Position numbers and translations under genes: made by a program. A DNA stretch of 13,932 nucleotides from contig JAQXHT010000061.1 in NCBI GenBank assembly GCA_029007415.1, positions 1 through 13,932 of the forward strand, read 5' to 3'. The notes under the pieces were generated by a model that had not been told where the DNA came from, searched no databases, and saw nothing but the letters and a program-made list of their open reading frames with translations. Positions 7,724-12,846 of the stretch are shown in pieces (within the stretch, counting starts at the first letter, position 1; each line of letters starts with the position of its first letter). The DNA is from a bacterium (GTDB lineage Bacteria; Bacillota_I; Bacilli_A; RF39; UBA660).

Positions 7724-7751
7724 ATTATACCACTGTGAAAAAACTTGTCAA
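7724..7751 (-). promoter_or_regulatory. Perfect-consensus sigma-A promoter for the 7054-7698 gene
   Basis: On the minus strand TTGACA (7751-7746) and TATAAT (7729-7724) are both exact, with a 16-base spacer, and the strong ribosome site follows at 7712-7706. It is the closest match to consensus in the window and sets the gene start at 7698. Confidence 0.85.
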
Positions 7752-7823
7752 ACAAAATAATCTTTTGTCGAACTTGTTGTCTAATATTTAGAAAAAATGT
7801 AGAATAAAATTGAGGTGAGAAGA

Positions 7824-7931
7824 GTGAAAAATCAAGATGTAATAAATTGTTTAAATTCCATGATAGAAAATGTGTCTTTTGCAAAAAGATTTGATATAAT
7901 AATAGGGCTTAAACAATTGACAAATAAGTAA
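7824..7931 (+). CDS. Candidate 35-residue small ORF upstream of gpsB
   Basis: A GTG at 7824 preceded by GAGGTGA (7812-7818, five-base spacing) opens a frame of 35 codons ending in TAA at 7929-7931. The predicted peptide starts VKNQDVINCLNSMIEN, has a mixed hydrophobic/basic character and no membrane segment. A possible promoter is TTGTCT (7777-7782) with TAGAAT (7800-7805), 17 bases apart, although its start site would fall very near the ribosome site. The gpsB promoter overlaps the end of the ORF. It may be a genuine small protein, a leader peptide, a decayed gene or chance. I recognise no family. Confidence 0.35.
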   Translation: MKNQDVINCLNSMIENVSFAKRFDIIIGLKQLTNK

Positions 7932-7946
7932 CTTTATTGCTAGAAT
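7917..7946 (+). promoter_or_regulatory. Sigma-A-like promoter for gpsB-rnpB
   Basis: A perfect TTGACA at 7917-7922 and TAGAAT at 7941-7946 with an 18-base spacer lie 30 bases before the gpsB start. No clear separate promoter for rnpB is visible, so this one may drive gpsB, rnpB and the genes beyond. Confidence 0.65.
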
Positions 7947-7975
7947 ATAGTATGTAAAGGGATTGGTGATTAGAT

Positions 7976-8311
7976 ATGTATCAAAATAAAATAGCGCTTA
8001 CTCCACAAGAAATTTTAGAGAAAGATTTTAAAATTGATACTCGTGGATATAGACTAAAAGAAGTAGATGAGTTTTTAGATGTAATAATCTCTGATTATGA
8101 TCAATTCTATAAGATTATTGAAAGCTTAGAGAAGGAAAAAACAGAACTACTAAAAGAAATTATGTCTTTAAAACAAGAACTAAGAAATGCTTCTGTTGAT
8201 GTAGAACTAGCTAAGAATTCTAAGAGCGATACAATGGAAATCACTAATTTAGATATTTTAAGAAGACTTAGTAATCTAGAAAAAGCGGTATTTGGAAAAG
8301 ACAACAATTAG
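7976..8311 (+). CDS. gpsB: Cell-cycle/wall synthesis adaptor GpsB
   Basis: A 111-residue DivIVA-family protein of typical GpsB length. The N-terminal membrane-binding domain carries the family signature GYRLKEVDEFLD at 24-35. A coiled coil spans about 36-75, a short variable linker follows, and the diagnostic C-terminal trimerising helix DILRRLSNLEKAVFG is at 93-107. In Firmicutes GpsB docks class A PBPs and other division proteins at the septum, so a link to the PBP encoded at 2544-5399 is likely though not shown here. The ribosome site is GGTGAT at 7965-7970. The stop codon at 8309-8311 lies inside the presumed first helix of the RNase P RNA that follows. The gpsB-rnpB order is shared with Bacillus subtilis. 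Confidence 0.95.
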   Translation: MYQNKIALTPQEILEKDFKIDTRGYRLKEVDEFLDVIISDYDQFYKIIESLEKEKTELLKEIMSLKQELRNASVDVELAKNSKSDTMEITNLDILRRLSNLEKAVFGKDNN

Positions 8312-8659
8312 TACTTGGGCAAGTGCTAGGGTAACCTAGAGGAAAGTCCATGCTCGCACTATCTGTGATGATAGTAGTGTTCGTGCTTAGGAAAAAAATA
8401 ACCTAAGGTAGATTTATTCTAACGGCAAAGTTTTATCTAAAGGATTAGTCCCATGATAAAATGATAACGTGCCACAGAAACGATACTTTTGGAAACGAAA
8501 GAGTGAAACGAGGTAAACCCCACGAGTGAGAAACCCAAATTTTGGTAGGGGAGTCTCCATGAAAGAAAGATAATGGATTGGAGGACTAGTAATAGTAGAT
8601 AGATACTTGCCACCTAGTAATAGGTACAAAACATGGCTTACAAAGTATTATTATTGTTG
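8304..8659 (+). ncRNA. rnpB: RNase P RNA, Bacillus type (class B)
   Basis: This is the catalytic RNA that matures tRNA 5' ends. Near-universal blocks are visible: GAGGAAAGTCCATGCTCGCA at 8340-8359, GTGCCACAGA at 8469-8478, GGTAAACCCC at 8512-8521, GAGAAACCCAAATTTTGG at 8528-8545, and ACAAAACATGGCTTACA at 8626-8642. The GAGAAACCCAAATTTTGGTAGGGGA stretch and AGATAGAT near 8599 match the B. subtilis type B layout. The ends are estimated from helix P1: TTAGTACTTG at 8308-8317 faces CAAAGTATTA at 8641-8650, and CAACAAT (8302-8308) can also pair with ATTGTTG (8653-8659). It begins at the gpsB stop and ends 15 bases before the next start codon. No terminator follows it, so processing from a longer transcript is likely. 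Confidence 0.95.
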
Positions 8660-8674
8660 GAACTGAGGTTGATT

Positions 8675-9187
8675 ATGAAAGAATTAGGTGAATACTTAAA
8701 AGAGACAAGAATTAAACACGGTGTTAGTTTAGAAGAAGCAGCTAGTGATTTAGATGTTTCCAAAGTATTACTTGAAAACTTAGAAAGTGCTAATACAAAA
8801 GCTTTTAAAGATGTATATGATATAAAGAAAATCATTAAAGAATATGCTAAATATTTGGGACTTGATGAAGTGAAAGTTCAAGATGAATTTAATGATTTTT
8901 TGTTTGAGCATACTTCCAAAATTTCCTTAGATGATATCTTAGAAGCAAAGAAGAAAAAAGAAGAAGAGGAAAATGCTAAGAAAGAGAAAAAAATATCATC
9001 TCCTTACACAAAAGTATATAAGCAAAAAGTAAAAATTTTGCCTATCGTAGTTGGAACTTTTGTTTTTATTTTACTTATTTTATTAGCTATTCTAATTATT
9101 AAAAATAAGACTAAAGCTCCAGTTATGAATAGTGAATTGAAGGGAAGTAGAAGTTATGAATACACCAACAAAGTTAACTGTAACTAG
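8675..9187 (+). CDS. rodZ: RodZ-like HTH membrane protein (short form)
   Basis: A 170-residue bitopic protein. Residues 1-75 form an HTH_25/Xre-like domain (LGEYLKETRIKHGVSLEEAA at 4-23 is the typical opening). A Lys/Glu-rich linker follows at 85-107, then a single membrane span at about 121-142. Only some 28 residues lie beyond the membrane, so the periplasmic domain of full-length RodZ is missing. In RodZ the HTH part binds MreB and supports cell shape. No MreB is encoded here. The start is ATG 8675 with GAGG at 8665-8668. An in-frame ATG at 8633 lies within the conserved RNase P RNA and is rejected. It overlaps pgsA by 32 bases, and rodZ (ymfM)-pgsA-recA is a conserved Bacilli order, which supports the assignment. 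A generic HTH membrane protein is the alternative. Confidence 0.8.
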   Translation: MKELGEYLKETRIKHGVSLEEAASDLDVSKVLLENLESANTKAFKDVYDIKKIIKEYAKYLGLDEVKVQDEFNDFLFEHTSKISLDDILEAKKKKEEEENAKKEKKISSPYTKVYKQKVKILPIVVGTFVFILLILLAILIIKNKTKAPVMNSELKGSRSYEYTNKVNCN

Positions 9188-9755
9188 AATAATTATGACT
9201 TTTTTTATGATTTTTATGTTACTTTTTCCGTTCTATGATATTGGAGTTAAACTACCTAGTTTTTTAATTGGGGGTGTTTATGTTAAGATAGAATATTTAA
9301 TTGCAGGAGCAATTTTTATAATCGCTAGTCTTACTGATTTCTTAGATGGTTATTTAGCTAGAAAGAATAATGAAGTTACTGATCTTGGAAAAATGTTAGA
9401 TGCTATTGCTGATAAGGTTTTAGTAAATAGTGCTTTAATTATTCTTGCAAGTAAGGGTTTTATTTTAACAATCATTCCAGTCATTATTATCTTTAGAGAT
9501 ACAGTTGTTGATGCCATAAAGATGGAAGCAGCAAGAAAAGGAAAAGTAGTAGCAGCTATTTCTAGCGGAAAGATTAAAACTGCTAGTATGATGGTTGGCG
9601 TTACTTTGACTTTCTTTTATAATTTACCATTTGAAATGATTAATATAAGAGTTAGTGATTTCTTCTTATATTTTGCTACTGTTATGTCGATTATTTCGAT
9701 GTGTGAATATTTTAAATTAAATAAAAATTTAATTTTACCTGATAAAGAAGCTTAA
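9156..9755 (+). CDS. pgsA: CDP-diacylglycerol-glycerol-3-phosphate 3-phosphatidyltransferase
   Basis: A 199-residue integral membrane enzyme that makes phosphatidylglycerol phosphate from CDP-diacylglycerol and glycerol-3-phosphate, the committed step to phosphatidylglycerol. The CDP-alcohol phosphotransferase signature is complete: D61-FL-D64-G65-YL-A68-R69, then G78, D82 and D86. About six hydrophobic helices are present and the N-terminal NTPTKLTVTRI matches the family. Length is close to the usual 180-200. The start ATG 9156 lies within the end of the RodZ-like gene, preceded by AAGGGAAG at 9140-9147, so translational coupling is likely. A terminator overlaps its stop codon and separates it from recA. 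Confidence 0.95.
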   Translation: MNTPTKLTVTRIIMTFFMIFMLLFPFYDIGVKLPSFLIGGVYVKIEYLIAGAIFIIASLTDFLDGYLARKNNEVTDLGKMLDAIADKVLVNSALIILASKGFILTIIPVIIIFRDTVVDAIKMEAARKGKVVAAISSGKIKTASMMVGVTLTFFYNLPFEMINIRVSDFFLYFATVMSIISMCEYFKLNKNLILPDKEA

Positions 9756-9773
9756 TTTTTAGGCTTCTTTTTT
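9744..9773 (+). terminator. Intrinsic terminator after pgsA
   Basis: AAAGAAGC (9744-9751) pairs with GCTTCTTT (9763-9770), followed by T residues. The pgsA stop codon sits in the loop. It separates the gpsB-to-pgsA unit from recA. Confidence 0.8.
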
Positions 9774-9823
9774 GCTGAATTTACAAAATTCCAGTATTAA
9801 TATAGCTGAATTTGTTAAATTGC
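9774..9823. repeat. Paired operator-like repeats upstream of recA
   Basis: GCTGAATTT starts at 9774 and again at 9805, 31 bases apart, about three helical turns. Each is followed by AAATT. The first contains a perfect inverted repeat, GAATTT-ACA-AAATTC (9777-9791). The second has AATTT-GTT-AAATT. The pair sits between the pgsA terminator and the recA control region. It could bind a regulator, but no known site matches. Confidence 0.35.
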
Positions 9824-9856
9824 CGAAAAAAGTAAGCAGAAAATGGCAAATTATGA

Positions 9857-9870
9857 CAAACTGATGTTCG
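9857..9870. promoter_or_regulatory. LexA (SOS) box of recA
   Basis: CAAACTGATGTTCG differs from the Bacillus SOS consensus CGAACATATGTTCG at four positions. It keeps the GTTCG half-site and AAC. It lies just upstream of the recA -35 element, where LexA repression of recA is expected. Confidence 0.65.
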
Positions 9871-9880
9871 AAAAAATGTC

Positions 9881-9907
9881 TTGACTTTTTAAAATTCTGT
9901 TTATAAA
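9881..9907 (+). promoter_or_regulatory. recA promoter
   Basis: TTGACT at 9881-9886 and TATAAA at 9902-9907 with a 15-base spacer (16 if the -10 is read one base later) lie 33 bases before the recA start and directly after the LexA-type box. Confidence 0.6.
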
Positions 9908-9940
9908 ATGGGTATATAGACATTTGCGCAGGGAGGATTT

Positions 9941-10966
9941 ATGAGTAAAACGATAAAAAAAGATAATAAAGATTTGGATCAAATATTAGCGGATATTGAA
10001 CGGCAATTTGGTAAGGGAGCAGTAATGTGTTTGGGAGAAGACACCCATATGAAGATAGATGTTGTTTCTAGTGGTTGCTTATCCTTAGATATTGCTCTAG
10101 GAGTTGGTGGTTATCCGAAAGGAAGAATAATTGAAATATATGGACCAGAGTCTAGTGGAAAAACTACCTTTGCTCTCCAAGCGATTGCGGAAGTACAGAA
10201 ACAAGGTGGAAGAGCAGCTTTCATTGATGCAGAGCATGCTCTTGACCCTGATTATGCTAGAAGACTTGGTGTTAAAACTAATGAACTTTTATTATCACAG
10301 CCAGATACTGGAGAACAAGCCTTAGAAATTTGTGAAGCGTTAGTTAGAAGTGAAGCAATAAGTATTATTGTAATTGATTCAGTAGCAGCTCTTGTTCCTC
10401 AAGCTGAAATTGATGGAGAGATGGGAGATGCTCATGTTGGCCTACAAGCAAGATTGATGAGTCAAGCTTTGAGAAAATTATCTGGCACTATTAATAAGAC
10501 CAATACCATTGCTATTTTTATTAATCAGTTAAGAGAAAAAGTGGGAGTCATGTTTGGTAATCCTGAAACGACACCTGGTGGAAGAGCTTTAAAATTTTAT
10601 TCTAGTATAAGACTTGATATTCGTCGTAATGAACAGATAAAAATTGGTGATAAAATTGTTGGAAATAAAACAACTATTAAAGTAGTTAAAAATAAGGTAG
10701 CCCCACCATTTAAAAGTGCTACTGTTGAAATTATGTATGGTGAAGGTGTTTCTAAGGAAGGAGAACTAATTGATTTAGGTGTAGAAGCTGGTATTGTTGA
10801 TAAAGCGGGTGCTTGGTTTTCTTATCAAGGCGAAAAGTTAGGTCAAGGTAAAGAAAATGTTAAACTATTACTTAGAGATAATCCAGAACTTAGAGATGAA
10901 ATTGAAAAAAGAGTAAGAGATTTCTATGGTATAAATTTAGATAAAGATGAAGAAGTAAAAAAATAG
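9941..10966 (+). CDS. recA: Recombinase RecA
   Basis: A 341-residue full-length RecA, the ATP-dependent strand-exchange protein and co-protease for LexA. Walker A is GPESSGKTT at 68-76, the catalytic Glu is E98 in FIDAEHALDP, Walker B is IIVIDS at 142-147, loop L1 lies around EIDGEMGD at 156-163, and L2 runs about 200-217 with FGNPETTPGGRALKFY. The acidic C-terminus is short. The start ATG 9941 has GGGAGG at 9931-9936. It is preceded by its own promoter and a LexA-type box, so SOS induction is expected. It lies downstream of pgsA with no cinA between, and rny is separated from it by two minus-strand genes. Confidence 0.98.
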   Translation: MSKTIKKDNKDLDQILADIERQFGKGAVMCLGEDTHMKIDVVSSGCLSLDIALGVGGYPKGRIIEIYGPESSGKTTFALQAIAEVQKQGGRAAFIDAEHALDPDYARRLGVKTNELLLSQPDTGEQALEICEALVRSEAISIIVIDSVAALVPQAEIDGEMGDAHVGLQARLMSQALRKLSGTINKTNTIAIFINQLREKVGVMFGNPETTPGGRALKFYSSIRLDIRRNEQIKIGDKIVGNKTTIKVVKNKVAPPFKSATVEIMYGEGVSKEGELIDLGVEAGIVDKAGAWFSYQGEKLGQGKENVKLLLRDNPELRDEIEKRVRDFYGINLDKDEEVKK

Positions 10967-11044
10967 TATTATGCATTTTTTGACGAAAAATAAACTTTTT
11001 TGTACTTTGCACCTGAAAAAGTCGTGTTATGGCATAATTTTAAG

Positions 11045-11104
11045 AATTAAGTTAGAAAAAAATCAAGCTCACCTTTGGAGTTTGATTTTTTTCTAACTTA
11101 ATTT
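11045..11104. terminator. Long near-perfect hairpin, bidirectional terminator between recA and the convergent gene
   Basis: Arms of 26 bases (11045-11070 and 11078-11103) pair throughout with a single C/T position, around the seven-base loop ACCTTTG. The inner nine pairs (ATCAAGCTC with GAGTTTGAT) are bounded by seven A and seven T, the structure of a two-way terminator. The outer AATTAAGTTAG/CTAACTTAATT pairing extends it well beyond the usual length. The stretch 10967-11044 just before it holds no gene; ATTATGC (10968) and GCATAAT (11031) are distant inverted copies of unclear meaning. Confidence 0.75.
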
Positions 11105-11135
11105 GTTCATTTCTTTTTTATAAATCTAAATATCC

Positions 11136-11882
11136 TTATTTTCCTTTTCTACTAGCTGAAGAATGGTTTATTGTATCATTACTCATTTCGCTAAATTCTT
11201 TTAATAAATTATCAATATCAGTATTTACTTTTGAACTATCTGTATGGGATTCCCCATTATATCGATACTCTGGATTTCCACCACCATATTTGTTAGATTT
11301 TAAACTTTCTAAAGTAGAAGTTACGCTCTGTTCTTCCGATTCCTCTTTTGTTTCTTCAGCAGTTGTATCACCATTGCTTAATTCAGCTATGATAGCACTA
11401 ATTCTCTCTTGTAATTGTCCTAGTGATTCTGATGCTTTTTTCAATTCAGCAATATCATTATCTACTTTTGAATTATCTACATGAGATTCTCCATTATATC
11501 TATACCCTGGATTTCCACCACCAAATCTGTTGGATTTTAAACTTTCTAAATCGGAAAATTCTTTTTGTTTTTTCAATTCATTTTTTGCTTCTTCCAATTC
11601 AAACATATACTCGTTTCTATCTTCAAAAGTTATATCATCGTTGTTTAATTTAGCTAAGATATCATTAATTCTTTTTTGTAATTGTTCTGGTGATTTAGTT
11701 GATTTTTGCCATTTAGCAATATCATCATCTTCTAATAGTGAATTTGAAGGATTAAAAAAACTATTATTTCTTAATAACTCATCTGCTTCGTGTTCTTTAA
11801 TCCATTGCATATCAATATCTCTACCATTTTTTTTGGCTCTTTGTTCAAGAGTAGAGCCATAACCCATTTCCCATTTACCCAT
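11136..11882 (-). CDS. Unknown repeat protein with GGGNPxYRYNGESH motifs
   Basis: A 248-residue protein I do not recognise. After a unique N-terminal part (MGKWEMGYGSTLEQRAKKNG, then IKEHEADELL) it has two tandem units, about 53-141 and 142-220, and the start of a third at 221. Each unit runs from a helical DIAxxxK...LQxRIxxIxAxL segment to LESLKSN(R/K)(F/Y)GGGNPxYRYNGESH and then SKV. The two motif copies are at 120-134 and 199-213. It is very polar, rich in Glu, Lys, Ser and Asn, has no signal peptide or membrane segment, and ends in a basic RKGK. The start ATG 11882 has AAGAGG at 11889-11894. It follows the transglutaminase-like gene on the same strand after 68 bases without a terminator, so the two probably form an operon. 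It could be a substrate, scaffold or binding partner of that protein, but this is inference. Confidence 0.7.
   Translation of the reverse strand: MGKWEMGYGSTLEQRAKKNGRDIDMQWIKEHEADELLRNNSFFNPSNSLLEDDDIAKWQKSTKSPEQLQKRINDILAKLNNDDITFEDRNEYMFELEEAKNELKKQKEFSDLESLKSNRFGGGNPGYRYNGESHVDNSKVDNDIAELKKASESLGQLQERISAIIAELSNGDTTAEETKEESEEQSVTSTLESLKSNKYGGGNPEYRYNGESHTDSSKVNTDIDNLLKEFSEMSNDTINHSSASRKGK
11223..11726 (-). repeat. Tandem coding repeats inside the 11136-11882 gene
   Basis: Two units of about 89 and 79 codons lie head to tail. At DNA level the best-conserved blocks are 11224-11313 and 11461-11550, 237 bases apart, sharing long identical runs such as ATTTCCACCACCA and GATTTTAAACTTTCTAAA. This points to an internal duplication. 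Confidence 0.8.
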
Positions 11883-11950
11883 ATTATTCCTCTTTCTTAA
11901 TTTAAGTAATATAACAATCTGTATTATTATTACTCATTTTTGAAAACTTA

Positions 11951-12685
11951 TTATCTAATTTTTTGTCCATTTCCAGCGATTATTCCATTATATTTAGCAG
12001 TTGAACCATAAATTCTATCCCCAGTATTTATTTGTTTGGCACTAAATAATGTTTCTACTTGTTCTGTACTTATTGGTTTTACATATGGTTGATACATAAC
12101 ATTACCATTAACATTTACTGCTACTTCTTTACTTACATCATATAAATAAAATTGGTCATTAAATCTTATGATATTATAAGCATGTGGACCAAAACCATCT
12201 TTGTCATGAATATTACCAGTAATAAAATAAGATTCTACCCCTAACATAGTAACTAAATTTTGAACCAAAGCTGCTCTTTCAACACATATTGCTGTATTTT
12301 TTCCAGCTAAAGTAGAAACATCTATCGTTTTCCCAGCTGGAACACTCATTACTATTTGTTCTCTTATTTCTGGTTTAGTATATATTCCAAAATAAGCATT
12401 AATAAATGAATGAACCTTATTCAATGCATCAGAAATATTTTTTATCCCCATTTCTCTTAATCCATTAACAAAATAGTAAGCATAATTATTGTCACTAATT
12501 ACCCAATCAGAATCAACATTTGATATTCTAGTATTACTGTCTATAAATCCTTTGTGTGGACATGCGTGTTCCATACCGATTATTTCTTCATGTTCAGTAT
12601 TATTAATGGCATTATCAATCGCTTCATCTGTAAATTTTTTCAAAGCTTCAACATTTTTTATTGAGGCAAGTGCATCAAAATTCAT
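11951..12685 (-). CDS. Transglutaminase-like (papain-fold) superfamily protein
   Basis: A 244-residue protein whose central part fits the transglutaminase-like superfamily. C134 sits in NTAICVERAALVQNL at 130-144, H168 in GPHAYNIIRF at 166-175, and D183 in QFYLYDVSKEV at 178-188, matching the usual order Cys, His, Asp and the hydrophobic helix after the Cys. Members act as transglutaminases, proteases or peptide amidases, and the reaction here is unknown. The N-terminal 120 residues include MEHACPHKGF at 38-47 and a helical region and match nothing I know. No signal peptide or membrane segment is seen, unlike many secreted bacterial members. The start ATG 12685 has GGAGG at 12695-12699 and a good promoter upstream. 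It leads a two-gene operon with the repeat protein and diverges from rny. Sure of the fold, not of the function. Confidence 0.75.
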   Translation of the reverse strand: MNFDALASIKNVEALKKFTDEAIDNAINNTEHEEIIGMEHACPHKGFIDSNTRISNVDSDWVISDNNYAYYFVNGLREMGIKNISDALNKVHSFINAYFGIYTKPEIREQIVMSVPAGKTIDVSTLAGKNTAICVERAALVQNLVTMLGVESYFITGNIHDKDGFGPHAYNIIRFNDQFYLYDVSKEVAVNVNGNVMYQPYVKPISTEQVETLFSAKQINTGDRIYGSTAKYNGIIAGNGQKIR

Positions 12686-12716
12686 TTTTATTTTCCTCCA
12701 TATAATTTACGTTTTT

Positions 12717-12744
12717 AGTATAACATAAATTTTACTGGAATCAA
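12717..12744 (-). promoter_or_regulatory. Promoter of the transglutaminase-like operon
   Basis: On the minus strand TTGATT (12744-12739) and TATACT (12722-12717) have a 16-base spacer, and a TG lies two bases before the -10 (TGTTATACT), giving an extended -10. The ribosome site follows at 12699-12695. Confidence 0.6.
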
Positions 12745-12777
12745 AGATTATATTCATCAGAAACATTTTCCTTTCCC

Positions 12778-12807
12778 TTGACATTTATCTTTATTGCAAC
12801 GTACAAT
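12778..12807 (+). promoter_or_regulatory. rny promoter
   Basis: A perfect TTGACA at 12778-12783 and TACAAT at 12802-12807 with an 18-base spacer lie 40 bases before the RNase Y start. AGATTA/TAATCT in the short leader (12822-12834) can form a small hairpin just before the ribosome site. Confidence 0.65.
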
Positions 12808-12846
12808 AGAATTAGATTATAAGAATTAATCTTAGTGGAGGCAGAA

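Noticed and set aside
7769..7782. Possible second SOS box CGAACTTGTTGTCT
   Set aside because: The left half matches but the right half is TGTC instead of GTTC, and there is no DNA-repair gene beside it.
7699..7884. N-terminal extension of the 7054-7698 protein to 7884
   Set aside because: A perfect promoter and ribosome site lie within it, so translation from the upstream ATG would require a different transcript. The extension is low-complexity and unlike a protein domain.
8633..8674. Earlier in-frame ATG for the RodZ-like gene
   Set aside because: The ATG is part of the conserved ACATGGCTTACA of RNase P RNA, and the family begins at the MKELGEYL start.
10967..11040. Possible structured RNA after recA (ATTATGC...GCATAAT)
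   Set aside because: The arms are only seven bases with 56 bases between them and little internal pairing, so chance is likely.
11290..11862. Several plus-strand frames opposite the repeat-protein gene
   Set aside because: They mirror the coding repeats, are Ser/Phe/Leu-rich antisense products, and have no ribosome sites.
11902..11937. 11-codon ORF between the transglutaminase-like and repeat-protein genes
   Set aside because: There is no ribosome site before the ATG and the length is within chance in AT-rich DNA.
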